A DNA stretch of 64,000 bases from Bacteroidota bacterium (GTDB taxonomy: Bacteria; Bacteroidota; Bacteroidia; 2-12-FULL-35-15), in the NCBI GenBank assembly GCA_023251835.1, contig JAHEXZ010000019.1, positions 1-64,000 on the forward strand, given 5' to 3'. Under the pieces are notes generated by a model. It was given only the letters and a program-made list of their open reading frames with translations, had not been told where the DNA came from and ran no database searches. The translations under genes were made by a program, and so were the position numbers. Shown here piece by piece: positions 1 through 10,834 of this stretch. Positions within the stretch are counted from its first letter, which is position 1; each line of letters begins with the position of its first letter.

Positions 1-446
1 GGCTTTTGGCCAAATTTACGTTTTAAATAATTCAAATCGTTTAGACCTTAAAATCTGCTGTGACTATTATCTATCAATACTTTCAAAGAACTGGAATTTT
101 AATGTTTAGGACGCTAGTGAGAACATTCTATTATATAAACATACATTGTTTTCATTTAGATTTAATTTCTAAAGGCTTACCCACAGTCTTCGACAAGCTC
201 AGACTGACCATCGCACTGTTGATTAATTTACAATTTTGATACCCACTATAAATCATATAGAATCATTTTTATCAATGAAAAATCATAATGAATCTGCATA
301 GAATTTTAAATTTGTTTTTGAATTATGCAAGAGCTTTATTGATTAGTTAAGGACTTATCTTCAATAACAGCGATTGTTTTTATTCCTTTAAATCAAACAG
401 GGCTAATTTAATTGTATTTTTGACAATAATTACAAATTATCTATTT

Positions 447-644
447 ATGTTTTCAAAAGGACAAATTGTTTTTGCAGCAGTTTTTTTTATTGCTTTTGTA
501 ATAGCAATGGTATGGGCTTATGGGAAGGATAAGAAAAAAAACATGCTATTTTATAAAGGTAGTTATAAAGTGATTGTATTTGTTCTGCTTGTTTTTTTTC
601 TTCTTTTCGGAATCGTAAAACTAAAACATTTTGTTGCTCCATAG
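447..644 (+). CDS. small two-helix membrane protein (hypothetical); ATG at 447 preferred over TTG at 420
   Basis: ORF with two hydrophobic segments flanking a KDKKK loop; MFSKGQIVFAAVFFIAFVIAMVWAYGKDKKKN... Confidence 0.55.
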   Translation: MFSKGQIVFAAVFFIAFVIAMVWAYGKDKKKNMLFYKGSYKVIVFVLLVFFLLFGIVKLKHFVAP

Positions 645-706
645 AGACACTATAAATCCCACACTCTTCTGAGAAAAAATGTGGATAGAAAAACTGCTAT
701 AAATTA

Positions 707-1153
707 TTATAGATTTCGGATCGGATTATTTCTCTTAGGTATTTGCATACCAATCAAAACAGCAACACAACCTTTTTTTGATTTCTCTGATGGGGTTAGT
801 TCAATAACTAATTCCTGGGATGAGTTTGAATAAAAATTCCAGAAATCAGACAGATTATCTGTAGTGTTGTTATACACTTCTTTTTTAGTTTCATCAAGCA
901 CTCTAAAGTTAATTTTGCCCAGAGAATTATCTCCGCTTATTTGTAATTTATAATACAATCCTTTATAAAAGCTCAGATGAATTTCAGCGGGCTTACCACC
1001 TTTAATTGTAACACTGTTGATTTGGCCATTATGTGTGTATGGAGGCAATTTTTGTATTCCATCCTTCACAATCGACTTGCATTGTGCAAGAGCAGCAGTG
1101 TGAAGTGTAAAAGATAAAACAGATACAATAGCTAATTGAATAAATATTTTCAT
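707..1153 (-). CDS. secreted hypothetical protein
   Basis: 148-aa ORF with signal peptide (MKIFIQLAIVSVLSFTLHTAALAQ) and beta-rich body. Confidence 0.6.
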   Translation of the reverse strand: MKIFIQLAIVSVLSFTLHTAALAQCKSIVKDGIQKLPPYTHNGQINSVTIKGGKPAEIHLSFYKGLYYKLQISGDNSLGKINFRVLDETKKEVYNNTTDNLSDFWNFYSNSSQELVIELTPSEKSKKGCVAVLIGMQIPKRNNPIRNL

Positions 1154-1166
1154 AATCAGGGAAATT

Positions 1167-2057
1167 TTATGTGGTTAGTTTATTTCTTAATGCAATTACT
1201 TTTTCAGAAATTGATTTTAGTTGTTCATTGGTTAACTCATAAGAGGTGTTATTTCCAATACTTATAACATTGTCTTCTGTAGAGGCCACAGCCATCTCCT
1301 GAACAGGTTTTAAGTTTTCGTATATTGAGGAAATATCCTTTATTTCTGAGAGCAATCCTGCAATTTCGGGGTCGGAAGTGCTAAACTGTTCAAGTGCTTT
1401 CACCAGGTTTTTCACAACATTTTTTTGTTCGGCAACAAGGCCTATAATTTCCTTTTTCTTGGTTTTATTTGCCAAATTTGTAATAAAGTACATGCCTTCA
1501 ATCCAGCCTCCTGCAGTTATCAGAGCGGTAGTATTGTCCCTTTGATTTTCCTTCAAATATAGATTGGCATTAATAGTAGCCTCAGACACAATCTGCACTA
1601 TGGAATCAAGGTTATTGGAATTTACTTTCAGGCGCTGGGCTACTTTCTGTACATAGTTGCCATCAATATCAAGGGCACTGGTGAGTTCATTCACATTTTT
1701 CAGGTAAATATTAATATCCTGATTTTGTTTGTATAACAAACAAAAAGAAAGATCTGCGGAATATGTTCCCAGGTTAACAGATTTTGAATAACTTGTTGTA
1801 TATTTTGCAATATTATTTACCGGGTTAAGAAGAGTTTTTTCAAAAGTTGCTCCGGACATCTTTAGCACTGTGAATGTTTCCATTGGTGAAGGGATGTTAT
1901 ACACTACTGAACTCTGTTCTGCTTCAATGGTATCAGTGCTGGCTGCAGTTTTTGTTGAGTCTGCGGACATTTCTCCGGGAGTTTTTTCGGAATTTCCGCA
2001 ACTCGCCATTATAATCACCGTTGATAATAAAGAAACGGTTTTAATTGCTTTTTTCAT
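1167..2057 (-). CDS. putative lipoprotein, hypothetical
   Basis: 296-aa ORF with lipobox-like signal (LLSTVIIMASCGNSEK). Confidence 0.65.
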   Translation of the reverse strand: MKKAIKTVSLLSTVIIMASCGNSEKTPGEMSADSTKTAASTDTIEAEQSSVVYNIPSPMETFTVLKMSGATFEKTLLNPVNNIAKYTTSYSKSVNLGTYSADLSFCLLYKQNQDINIYLKNVNELTSALDIDGNYVQKVAQRLKVNSNNLDSIVQIVSEATINANLYLKENQRDNTTALITAGGWIEGMYFITNLANKTKKKEIIGLVAEQKNVVKNLVKALEQFSTSDPEIAGLLSEIKDISSIYENLKPVQEMAVASTEDNVISIGNNTSYELTNEQLKSISEKVIALRNKLTT

Positions 2058-2180
2058 CTGTTAGATTCTGTTTTTAAAAATCGGTATATTATAGGTTGTT
2101 TGACAAAATTAATAATAATATTGGAACAGTGAAAATCTTTTGCAGGCATTTTCGTTTAGAGAATTAGCTATCTTTATATT

Positions 2181-3950
2181 ATGCGTTTACATGTAATTAC
2201 AACGATTTGTTGCTTCTTTTTTTTTCTATTCATTTCACCTTTAATTACTTTTTCACAAAAGATTGCCACTACTATTCCTTCAACTTATTATTTAGAAATA
2301 TACTCTTTCAATAATCCACTATTGCTTAGTAAAATTTCTTATAAGAAAACATTTCCCAATACTGCAGACCGAGATAAAGAGCTTAATAAAGTTTTATTCA
2401 ACTGTTATGACAATGCATATCTCACTGCCACATACGACAGCTTGGTTAAAGATTCTTCATTATTAAAAGTGTATTTAAATTCAGGTTTACAATACCAATG
2501 GGCTTACCTAAAAAACGGCAATATTGATGAAGGAGTACTAAGCGAAACAGGGTTTAGAGAAAAACTATATACTGATAAACCGCTCTATTACAAGAATGTG
2601 AAAGGATTACAAGAGAAACTAATCACCTATTATGAAAACAATGGCTACCCTTTTGCATCGGTAAAATTAGACAGTATTATCATCTCCCAAAACAGTATAG
2701 CAGCTCAATTATGGCTTACTAAAAATACAGAAGAAAAGATTGACAGCGTAGTAATAAAAGGAAATGCAAAAATAACTCCAGTGTATGTATACAATTATTT
2801 AGGCATTAAACCAGGAAGTTTATATAATGAAGCACAATTACAAAAAGTAAATACCCGGATTGCGGAACTGCCTTTTATACGCTCCTCAAGGCCGGCAACT
2901 GTTGTTTTTACAGATAAATATAATAAATTAGTATTGTACCTCGAAAAGAAACAGGCAAGCCAGTTTGATGGCATTATCGGTATTTTACCAGATAACAAAA
3001 CAGGGAAATTACTATTTACAGGCGATGTGAGGTTAAAACTCCAAAATGGTCTTGGCAAAGGGGAATTAATTGATCTGAACTGGCGTAAGCTTCAAACACA
3101 AACACAGGATTTGAAATTACGACTTGTTTATCCGTTTGTGCTTCATTCTCCATTTGGTATCGATTATAATTTTAAGCTCTACAAGAGAGATACCAGTTTC
3201 ATAGACGTTAATCAAAATATAGGATTACAATATATTCTTACAGGTGGTAATTATTTTAAATTATTCTACTCAAATAAAAACTCAACCTTACTTTCTACAA
3301 AAGGTTTGGAATATGTAACTACGTTACCGGTGAATGCAGATGTGCAAAACAATATGTATGGAATAGGATTAAAATACGAAAAGTTTGATTACCGGCTGAA
3401 CCCACGAAAAGGTTTTTCATTGCAGGGAAATGCAAGCATAGGAACAAAAACTATTAAAAAAAATTCCAGGCTGAATCCTATAGTATATGAAAACTTAAAA
3501 TTGAATACTACACAATATACGGCAGATTTGGAGTGCAACTTATTTATCCCGATAATGGATAAGAGCGCTGTTAAAATAGGCACACAGTCGGCATTCTTGT
3601 ATAATGAAACCATTTTTCAGAATGAATTATTCCGGATAGGAGGATTGAAATCACTACGAGGGTTTAACGAAGAATCGATTTATGCTTCCAGCTTTTCTAT
3701 CGTTACACTTGAATACCGCTACTTACTTGAGCAAAACTCTTATTTGTATATTTTTGGTGATGGATCCTATTATGAAAACAACAATGTAAGAACCTTTATA
3801 CATGATACTCCCCTTGGTTTTGGTGCTGGTGTTAGTTTTGAAACGAAGGCAGGCATTTTCTCCATCAATTATGCTTTAGGTAAACAATTTGATAACCCTA
3901 TAGAGTTAAAAAGCGGTAAAATTCATTTTGGTATTGTGAATTATTTTTAA
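2181..3950 (+). CDS. BamA/TamA-like outer-membrane protein (POTRA + surface antigen barrel)
   Basis: 589-aa ORF; signal peptide, POTRA-like segment (IDSVVIKGNAKITPVYVYNYLGIKPGSLYNEAQLQKVNTRIAELPFIRSSRP), GGLKSLRGFNEESIYAS motif typical of Omp85 barrels. Confidence 0.8.
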   Translation: MRLHVITTICCFFFFLFISPLITFSQKIATTIPSTYYLEIYSFNNPLLLSKISYKKTFPNTADRDKELNKVLFNCYDNAYLTATYDSLVKDSSLLKVYLNSGLQYQWAYLKNGNIDEGVLSETGFREKLYTDKPLYYKNVKGLQEKLITYYENNGYPFASVKLDSIIISQNSIAAQLWLTKNTEEKIDSVVIKGNAKITPVYVYNYLGIKPGSLYNEAQLQKVNTRIAELPFIRSSRPATVVFTDKYNKLVLYLEKKQASQFDGIIGILPDNKTGKLLFTGDVRLKLQNGLGKGELIDLNWRKLQTQTQDLKLRLVYPFVLHSPFGIDYNFKLYKRDTSFIDVNQNIGLQYILTGGNYFKLFYSNKNSTLLSTKGLEYVTTLPVNADVQNNMYGIGLKYEKFDYRLNPRKGFSLQGNASIGTKTIKKNSRLNPIVYENLKLNTTQYTADLECNLFIPIMDKSAVKIGTQSAFLYNETIFQNELFRIGGLKSLRGFNEESIYASSFSIVTLEYRYLLEQNSYLYIFGDGSYYENNNVRTFIHDTPLGFGAGVSFETKAGIFSINYALGKQFDNPIELKSGKIHFGIVNYF

Positions 3951-4099
3951 CCTCACCCCACCTCTCCCCTTGCCTCTCCCCAAAGGAGAAGGCAGAACTA
4001 CTGAAAGAAAAAATTTACCATAAACCCTGCAAAGGCAAAAGCATTTTAGCCACTCGGAAAAATTGCTTAAATTAGCCCTTCATAATTAATAAATTATAA

Positions 4100-5563
4100 A
4101 TGGAATTTTTGTTTATTGTTGCAGGTTGTGTTTTGGGTTTTATTATTGGGTTTCTGTATTTTAAGCTAAAACAGAACGCAAAAGTGGATACCTCTGCCTT
4201 AGATAACAAAATTATTGAGCTGGATAAAGAAAAACTGGTACTGCATACTAACCTGACAAATGCCGAAAAAGAAAACAAACGGATTGCTGAAGAGTTAAAA
4301 AGTATAAAAGAACAAGTGACCGGAGAGTTAAATTTTGAACGTGAAAAATATTTAAAAGAACTCAATATAGAAAAAGAAAAATTAAGTAAAGCCGACAGCC
4401 GCCTTGCAAAGGCAGAACAAGTGTTTCAATCGCAGGAAGAAAAATTGACAACATTAAAAACCGAGCTGGAAAATGTGCATAAAAAATACACCTTAGAATT
4501 TGAAAATATTGCAAATAAAATACTGGATGAAAAATCAAAAAAATTTACTGACCAAAATAAAGTCAACCTTGAACTTATATTAAATCCTCTCAAAGAAAAA
4601 ATTAAGGATTTTGAAAACAAAGTAGAAAAAGCCTATAAAACGGAATCAGACGAACGCATTACACTTAAAGCAGAAATAAAAAACCTGATTGACCTCAATA
4701 AACAGGTGAGCGAGGAGGCCAATAACCTTGCCAAAGCGTTAAAAGGAGAAAATAAACTGCAAGGGAATTGGGGAGAGCTTATTCTTGAAAAAGTGCTGGA
4801 ACGTTCCGGGTTGTTAAAAGACCAGGAATACATAATGCAATACAGCACCAACAATGAGGAAGGCAAGCGTATTCAACCGGATGCAGTTATTATGCTGCCT
4901 GATAATAAACACATCATTGTAGATTCAAAAGTTTCCTTAATTGGTTATGAAGCATACGTAAATGCAAGCACTACAGAAGATAAAGAACGGTTTATAAAAG
5001 AACATATTACCTCTGTTCGCAATCACATTAAATCATTAAGCGAAAAAAGTTATCAAAGTTCCTCTTCATTTAATACCCCCGACTTTGTGCTGCTGTTTAT
5101 ACCTATTGAATCCTCTTTCAGCATTGCCATACAAGCCGATCAGGAAATATTCAATTATGCATGGGATAAAAAAATAGTAGTTGTAAGTCCTTCTACCCTA
5201 CTGGCTACATTACGCACCATTGCTTCTATCTGGAAACAGGAACGCCAGACAAGAAATGCTATTGAAATAGCTAAACAAAGTGGAGCTCTTTACGACAAAT
5301 TTGTAGGATTTATTGACGACATGGATAAAATAGGTAAAAGCATTGATGCATCTAAAAATGCTTATGATAACGCTATTAATAAGCTGCATAAAGGTTCGGG
5401 AAATCTGGTAAAACGTGCTCAGGAGATTGAAAAACTGGGAGCTAAAACAACCAAACAAATACCTGTAAAATTCACAGAAAATGATGAATCACTCCAATAT
5501 ATTCTTTCCTCGGATAAAAAAGGAGAATCAAAGCCGACAACAGGAGACACAGCACAAGAATGA
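4100..5563 (+). CDS. rmuC: DNA recombination protein RmuC
   Basis: N-terminal TM + coiled coil, then LQGNWGELILEKVLERSGL and DSKVSLIGYEAYV motifs of RmuC. Confidence 0.9.
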   Translation: MEFLFIVAGCVLGFIIGFLYFKLKQNAKVDTSALDNKIIELDKEKLVLHTNLTNAEKENKRIAEELKSIKEQVTGELNFEREKYLKELNIEKEKLSKADSRLAKAEQVFQSQEEKLTTLKTELENVHKKYTLEFENIANKILDEKSKKFTDQNKVNLELILNPLKEKIKDFENKVEKAYKTESDERITLKAEIKNLIDLNKQVSEEANNLAKALKGENKLQGNWGELILEKVLERSGLLKDQEYIMQYSTNNEEGKRIQPDAVIMLPDNKHIIVDSKVSLIGYEAYVNASTTEDKERFIKEHITSVRNHIKSLSEKSYQSSSSFNTPDFVLLFIPIESSFSIAIQADQEIFNYAWDKKIVVVSPSTLLATLRTIASIWKQERQTRNAIEIAKQSGALYDKFVGFIDDMDKIGKSIDASKNAYDNAINKLHKGSGNLVKRAQEIEKLGAKTTKQIPVKFTENDESLQYILSSDKKGESKPTTGDTAQE

Positions 5564-6825
5564 AAAAAATCAGCATATATCTGTTTATTACAACATTAGC
5601 AATTGCTTGCGGCACCTCCCGTAAAACAAACACCATTACACAAACAAGTACTTATAAACGCGATGCAACTACAATACGTCCGCAGTTTGTAATATTTCAT
5701 GTTAGTGATTCTATATCGGAGCTGCATTTTAAAATCGATAGTAAAGAGATACTATACACAAGACCAGATGGAATTGATTTTTATTCAAATGTATTAATCT
5801 CTTATCGCTTATTACCTTCATTTGACTCAAAAGAGATTATTGACAGTGCTTCTGTTCGTCTGGTGGATAAGAATAATGACAATGCGGATAAATCATTGAT
5901 TGGAAAAATCAATGTTAAGGCACTATCCGGCCGCACTTATGTTTTAAGAATTACAGTTACTGATCTCAATCGAAATGTTGAAACAATTGCAGTAACCTCT
6001 GTTGATAAAGAAGATGACTTGAACAGGCAGAACTTTATTGTAAAACTAAAATCGTCAGAAACTCCTTTATTCCGGAACTATACAAAATCTAATGAGGAAC
6101 TAATCATCAATTATAAAGCAAAAATTGGAGTTAATATATACGTACGGTATTACGACCGTGATTTTCCTTTGGCTGCCCCCCCCTTTTCAGTGAGTGAATC
6201 AAGACCATTTCAATATAAACAGGATAGTTTGTTTATACTCCAGTTATCAGACCAGGGTAGTATCAACTTTACTGCCACTAAAAAAGGATTTTATCATTTT
6301 CAATTAGATACAACCAAACGTGAGGGATTAACACTATTTTATTTTTCTGATCTATTTCCGGAGGTCAAAAAGGCAGCTGATATGGTATCTCCGTTGAGAT
6401 TTATCACATCAAAACAAGAATATGATGAATTGTATTACAGCACAAACAAAAAAGCAGCCATTGAAAATTTCTGGTTAAATAGTACCGGCAATCAGGATAG
6501 AGCAAAAGAAGTAATCCGCAAATACTATAACCGTGTACAGGATGCTAACTATTATTTTACTTCCTACCTGGAAGGGTGGAAAACAGATAGAGGAATGATT
6601 TACCTTATCTTCGGCTCGCCTAATGTTATTTACAGAACCTTAAATTCTGAAACCTGGATTTATGGTGAAGAAAACAATATTAATTCCCTTTCTTATTCAT
6701 TTTCAAAAGTAAATAATCCTTTTACCAATAATGATTATTCCATAGAAAGATCGGTAGTTTACAAACAATCCTGGTATACAGCCGTTGATATATGGAGAGA
6801 AGGAAGAACTTATTTGCAGGATTAA
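5560..6825 (+). CDS. GWxTD domain-containing protein (lipoprotein)
   Basis: Lipobox (IACGTSRK) and LEGWKTDRGMIYLIFGSPNVIYR motif. Confidence 0.8.
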   Translation: MKKISIYLFITTLAIACGTSRKTNTITQTSTYKRDATTIRPQFVIFHVSDSISELHFKIDSKEILYTRPDGIDFYSNVLISYRLLPSFDSKEIIDSASVRLVDKNNDNADKSLIGKINVKALSGRTYVLRITVTDLNRNVETIAVTSVDKEDDLNRQNFIVKLKSSETPLFRNYTKSNEELIINYKAKIGVNIYVRYYDRDFPLAAPPFSVSESRPFQYKQDSLFILQLSDQGSINFTATKKGFYHFQLDTTKREGLTLFYFSDLFPEVKKAADMVSPLRFITSKQEYDELYYSTNKKAAIENFWLNSTGNQDRAKEVIRKYYNRVQDANYYFTSYLEGWKTDRGMIYLIFGSPNVIYRTLNSETWIYGEENNINSLSYSFSKVNNPFTNNDYSIERSVVYKQSWYTAVDIWREGRTYLQD

Positions 6826-6936
6826 TGAAGCACTTAAAGAATTTAAAGTCAAAAATTTTCAAGTCAAAAATCAAAAGAAATTTTTAACGTTGACTTTCAA
6901 CTTTAACTTTTGACTTTTAACTTCCAACTTAACACA

Positions 6937-7698
6937 ATGCAAACCAAACAACAAAAAAGAGAAGAAGAATGCCTTATATTCGGCATCAGACCTGTTATTG
7001 AGGCTGTAAAAGCAGGAAAAGAGATTGACAGGTTGTATATTCAGAGCGGATTAAAAAGCGACTTATTCAATGAGTTGATGGCTGTCTTAAAACAGCATCA
7101 TGTAGCTTTCCAATATGTTCCAGTTGAAAAACTAAACCGGCTTACCACTAAGAACCATCAGGGAGTAGCTGGATATATATCTGCCATTTCTTATCATAAA
7201 ATACAGGATTTAATCCCAACACTATTTGAAGAAGGGAAAGTGCCGATGATTTTGATTTTAGATCGCATAACAGATGTACGTAACTTCGGTGCTATAGCAC
7301 GTACTGCAGAGTGTTCCGGAGTTCACGCAATTATAATCCCTGCACACGGAGCGGCTCAGATTAATGCTGATGCAATAAAAACTTCAGCGGGTGCATTGCA
7401 TAAAATACCTGTTTGCCGCGAAGAAAATCTTAAAGCTGTCATTAATTTTTTAAAAGAATCTGGCTTACAAATTATTGCTTGTACCGAAAAGACAACTGAT
7501 TACTATTTTCAAATAGATTTCACTGTTCCTTCTGCTATTATCATGGGGTCAGAAGAAAATGGAATTTCAAATGAATACTTACAAAAATCAGACGTAAAAG
7601 CAAAAATTCCTCTGATGGGCGAAATAGCATCTTTAAATGTGTCAGTTGCTGCTGGTATTATTTTATATGAAGCTGTTAGCCAACGATTGGTGAGTTGA
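6937..7698 (+). CDS. rlmB: 23S rRNA (guanosine-2'-O-)-methyltransferase RlmB (SpoU family); ATG at 6937 preferred over TTG at 6910
   Basis: LIFGIRPVIEAVKAGKEIDRLYIQ; LDRITDVRNFGAIARTAECSG; IMGSEENGIS; LNVSVAAGI. Confidence 0.9.
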   Translation: MQTKQQKREEECLIFGIRPVIEAVKAGKEIDRLYIQSGLKSDLFNELMAVLKQHHVAFQYVPVEKLNRLTTKNHQGVAGYISAISYHKIQDLIPTLFEEGKVPMILILDRITDVRNFGAIARTAECSGVHAIIIPAHGAAQINADAIKTSAGALHKIPVCREENLKAVINFLKESGLQIIACTEKTTDYYFQIDFTVPSAIIMGSEENGISNEYLQKSDVKAKIPLMGEIASLNVSVAAGIILYEAVSQRLVS

Positions 7699-7720
7699 TT
7701 TTTTTGAGAGTAAAAACAAA

Positions 7721-9130
7721 ATGTATATCCTCATAAAAAAATATTTTCCTTTTATTGGCATTTTTTTAATTATTCTAATCTCCCGCATTCCTTTTCTTTC
7801 TGCCGGCTATGGTATTGAAGAAGACTCTTGGGGAATAGCTCTTGCCGCATTCCATACCAAACTTACAGGAATATATGAGCCATCACGCCTGCCCGGGCAC
7901 CCGGTTCAGGAATTAATATATTCTATACTTTGGGGAACAGGGCCAATAGTGTTCAACGGATTATGTGCATTATTCAGTAGTATAGGTGCAGTTTTTTTTG
8001 CACTTATACTGAAACACTTGGACTTTAAACATTTCTTTATTGCTGCTTTGACTCTTGCTTTTGTTCCTGTGTATTATATCAGCAGTACATATACCATTGA
8101 TTTTATCTGGACTCAGACCTTTGTATTCATCAGCTGGTATTATTTACTGAAGCATAAGTATATAGTTTGTGGATTATTTCTTGGTCTTGCTATTGGCTGC
8201 CGTATCACCAGCGGAGCCATGTTATTGCCTTTTATTCTTATTGCATGGCAAAACAATCGGACAACAGAAAATATCATTACTTTATTAAAAATTTCTATTC
8301 CAATGGTAATAATTACAATCATTGCCTTTTTCCCTGTCATTCACCAATTCGGCATTTCATTCTTTATGTATTACGATCAGTTTCCTTATCCCCCATTTTC
8401 AAAAGTTTTATACAAAATGATTTTAGGTGTTTTTGGTTTTATTGGTACCGTAGCCATTACAATTGTCATTTTGATAATTGTATTCAAAAAAGGAAAACAG
8501 AATTTTGGTCAAACATTCGAAAAAAAATTAGATACGAAAATAATTATTGCAAGCGTTATAACCATTATTTTATATAGCATTTCCTACTTCCGTCTGCCTC
8601 AAAAATCAGGTTATATGATACCCGTTATACCGTTCGTTATTTTGCTTTTAGGCTATTATTTGAATAGCAACCATTTCAAATGGTTATGTATTGCCTTTAT
8701 ACTATCTCCTTTTATGTTTAGCATTAATCTTACTGACAAATTAAGAGGTGCAACCTGTTCAAAATATGCGATTTTATTTGATGTTTCCGGCCAGGAACTA
8801 TTTTTTGACCCTTTTTCCGGCCCCATATTCTCTGATTATTCAAAACGTAAGCAAAAAATCGAATACACCAAAAACATAATAGAAAAAGCAGATACCATAC
8901 AACAAAATACGGTAATTATAGCAGGATGGTGGTATAACGAAATAATGGTAGAAACAATACAAAAAAGTAAAAATAATTTTGTTATTTTTGAATCCTATAT
9001 TGATTCTGTTAAAATAAACAACTACCTGTCGGCAGGATATAAAATTGCTTATTTGCCCGAACAAGCCAGGTATAATGATTTGATGTACAAAATGCATATT
9101 ACAAATACTGTATCAAAAGAATTTAATTAA
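7721..9130 (+). CDS. polytopic membrane protein, GT-C/glycosyltransferase-39-like
   Basis: 469 aa, about 10 hydrophobic segments, early acidic pair (GYGIEEDSW) as in GT-C fold enzymes. Confidence 0.55.
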   Translation: MYILIKKYFPFIGIFLIILISRIPFLSAGYGIEEDSWGIALAAFHTKLTGIYEPSRLPGHPVQELIYSILWGTGPIVFNGLCALFSSIGAVFFALILKHLDFKHFFIAALTLAFVPVYYISSTYTIDFIWTQTFVFISWYYLLKHKYIVCGLFLGLAIGCRITSGAMLLPFILIAWQNNRTTENIITLLKISIPMVIITIIAFFPVIHQFGISFFMYYDQFPYPPFSKVLYKMILGVFGFIGTVAITIVILIIVFKKGKQNFGQTFEKKLDTKIIIASVITIILYSISYFRLPQKSGYMIPVIPFVILLLGYYLNSNHFKWLCIAFILSPFMFSINLTDKLRGATCSKYAILFDVSGQELFFDPFSGPIFSDYSKRKQKIEYTKNIIEKADTIQQNTVIIAGWWYNEIMVETIQKSKNNFVIFESYIDSVKINNYLSAGYKIAYLPEQARYNDLMYKMHITNTVSKEFN

Positions 9131-9161
9131 CTTTTTAAATCTTAAATCAATCGCCATTCAG

Positions 9162-10406
9162 ATGAACCATTTTATTAAAACTACAAGTACAGTTGCAATT
9201 GCAGGACTATTGTGCTGCCAGTTAAATGCGCAAACTGACAGAAGAGATAAAGCTTCATTCAAGCCAAAAATCAATGAATTTTATGAACAAATAAAAAAAG
9301 GCAACCTAGCGTTTAATGAACAGAAACCAACTGCCCCACTTGTGTTACGTATGGATCATTCAGGAATAGATGTTCCTAAATCAACTTCTGAATTTAAAAC
9401 CATATTCTATCAAAAACCAGAATCTCAGGGTGAAACAGGAACATGCTGGTGCTTTTCAACTACTTCCTTCTACGAATCCGAAATCAAACGGTTAACCAAT
9501 CAGGATATACAGCTATCTGAGCTGTATACCGTATATTGGCAATACATTGAAAAAGCAAAAGAATTTGTTCGTACACGCGGAACATCGTTATTTGATGAAG
9601 GCTCTGAGACAGAAGCAGTAGCTGCCATGATGAAACAGTATGGAATAGTCCCTTTGGAAGCATACAGTGGCCTTAGATCCGGACAGCCTTTTCATGATCA
9701 TAAAAAAATGGTAGAAGAAATGCGTAATTACCTGAACTTTGTTAAAACAGCCAATCAATGGAATGCTGACGAAGTAACAGCTACCATTAAATCAATAATG
9801 AATTTTTACATCGGTGAACCACCTGCAACAATTACTGTTGCAGGAAAAAAAACAACCCCCATAGAATATCTAAAAACAGTTGCCAAGCTCAACCCCGATG
9901 ATTATGTAGATGTAATGTCATTAATGGAAAGCCCTTACTGGACACAGGCTGAATACAAAGTGCCTGATAACTGGTGGCATTCTGCCAACTACTACAATGT
10001 ACCTTTAGATGATTTTATGAATGCCGTTAAAAATGCTATTAAAAATGGTTATTCTATGTCAATTGGAGGTGACGTTTCTGAAAGCGGAATGGACAATAAG
10101 ACAGGGATAGCTATGGTTCCTTCTTACGATATTCCTTCTGCTTATATTGATGAATATGCCCGTCAGATGCGTTTTTCAAATGGCTCTACCACTGATGACC
10201 ACGCAATGCACCTTGTAGGTTATACCGAAAGAAAAAATGGCACATGGTTTTTAATTAAAGACTCCGGAAGTGGTGGACAGAATAACCAGACAGCTCCAGG
10301 TTACTGGTATATGCACGAAGATTTTGTAAAACTAAAAATGACAACTTTCACTGTACATAAAGATGCTGTTAAAGACCTGTTAATTAAGTTTCAGAAGAAA
10401 AGTTAA
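9162..10406 (+). CDS. C1-family cysteine peptidase (bleomycin hydrolase/PepC-like), secreted
   Basis: Signal peptide; QGETGTCWCFSTTSF active-site Cys; DHAMHLVGY His; KDSGSG Asn-equivalent region. Confidence 0.85.
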   Translation: MNHFIKTTSTVAIAGLLCCQLNAQTDRRDKASFKPKINEFYEQIKKGNLAFNEQKPTAPLVLRMDHSGIDVPKSTSEFKTIFYQKPESQGETGTCWCFSTTSFYESEIKRLTNQDIQLSELYTVYWQYIEKAKEFVRTRGTSLFDEGSETEAVAAMMKQYGIVPLEAYSGLRSGQPFHDHKKMVEEMRNYLNFVKTANQWNADEVTATIKSIMNFYIGEPPATITVAGKKTTPIEYLKTVAKLNPDDYVDVMSLMESPYWTQAEYKVPDNWWHSANYYNVPLDDFMNAVKNAIKNGYSMSIGGDVSESGMDNKTGIAMVPSYDIPSAYIDEYARQMRFSNGSTTDDHAMHLVGYTERKNGTWFLIKDSGSGGQNNQTAPGYWYMHEDFVKLKMTTFTVHKDAVKDLLIKFQKKS

Positions 10407-10427
10407 TATGAAATAATAAAAAAAAAT

Positions 10428-10817
10428 ATGCCCGCAATTCAGAAAGTGTATGAAATGAATGCATCACCTGAAGAGGTTTTTGATGCATTGGTAAACCCTG
10501 ATCTTATTCAAATCTGGTCAGGAGATGAAGCTCAAATGAGCGACAAAGTAGGAGGAACATTCTCTTTATGGGGTGGACAAATGTATGGAGTAAACTTAGA
10601 AGTTGTAAAAAATAAAAAGTTAGTGCAGGAATGGTCCTACTATCAATGGGCAGAAGCATCAAAGGTTACTTTCCTCATTAAATCAAAAGGGAAAAAAACT
10701 ATAGTTGAACTCATACATGAAGGTGTCCCCGAAAAGTCCATCAATAGTATTTCCGATGGATGGGATTCATATTACCTGGGAGCTATACAAGAAATGTTTC
10801 AGATTGTAAAAAAATAA
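10428..10817 (+). CDS. SRPBCC/AHSA1-like domain protein
   Basis: 129 aa: VYEMNASPEEVFDALVNPDLIQIWSGDEAQMSDKVGGTFSLWGGQMYG. Confidence 0.8.
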   Translation: MPAIQKVYEMNASPEEVFDALVNPDLIQIWSGDEAQMSDKVGGTFSLWGGQMYGVNLEVVKNKKLVQEWSYYQWAEASKVTFLIKSKGKKTIVELIHEGVPEKSINSISDGWDSYYLGAIQEMFQIVKK

Positions 10818-10834
10818 GGTTATTATCGATATAA

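Noticed and set aside
3952-3994. CCTCTCC-rich palindromic stretches (also about 13317-13347 and 31955-31985) as a specific regulatory motif
   Set aside because: Look like common low-complexity dispersed repeats of Bacteroidota intergenic DNA; no gene-specific pattern.
6838-6932. A/T-rich stretch with repeated aaagtcaaaaatt / aactttgactttt as a structured RNA
   Set aside because: Low-complexity repeats typical of these genomes; pairing is not specific.
8167-8577. 136-aa overlapping ORF in the GT-C-like gene
   Set aside because: Out-of-frame shadow with biased Tyr/Cys/His composition, fully inside a well supported CDS.
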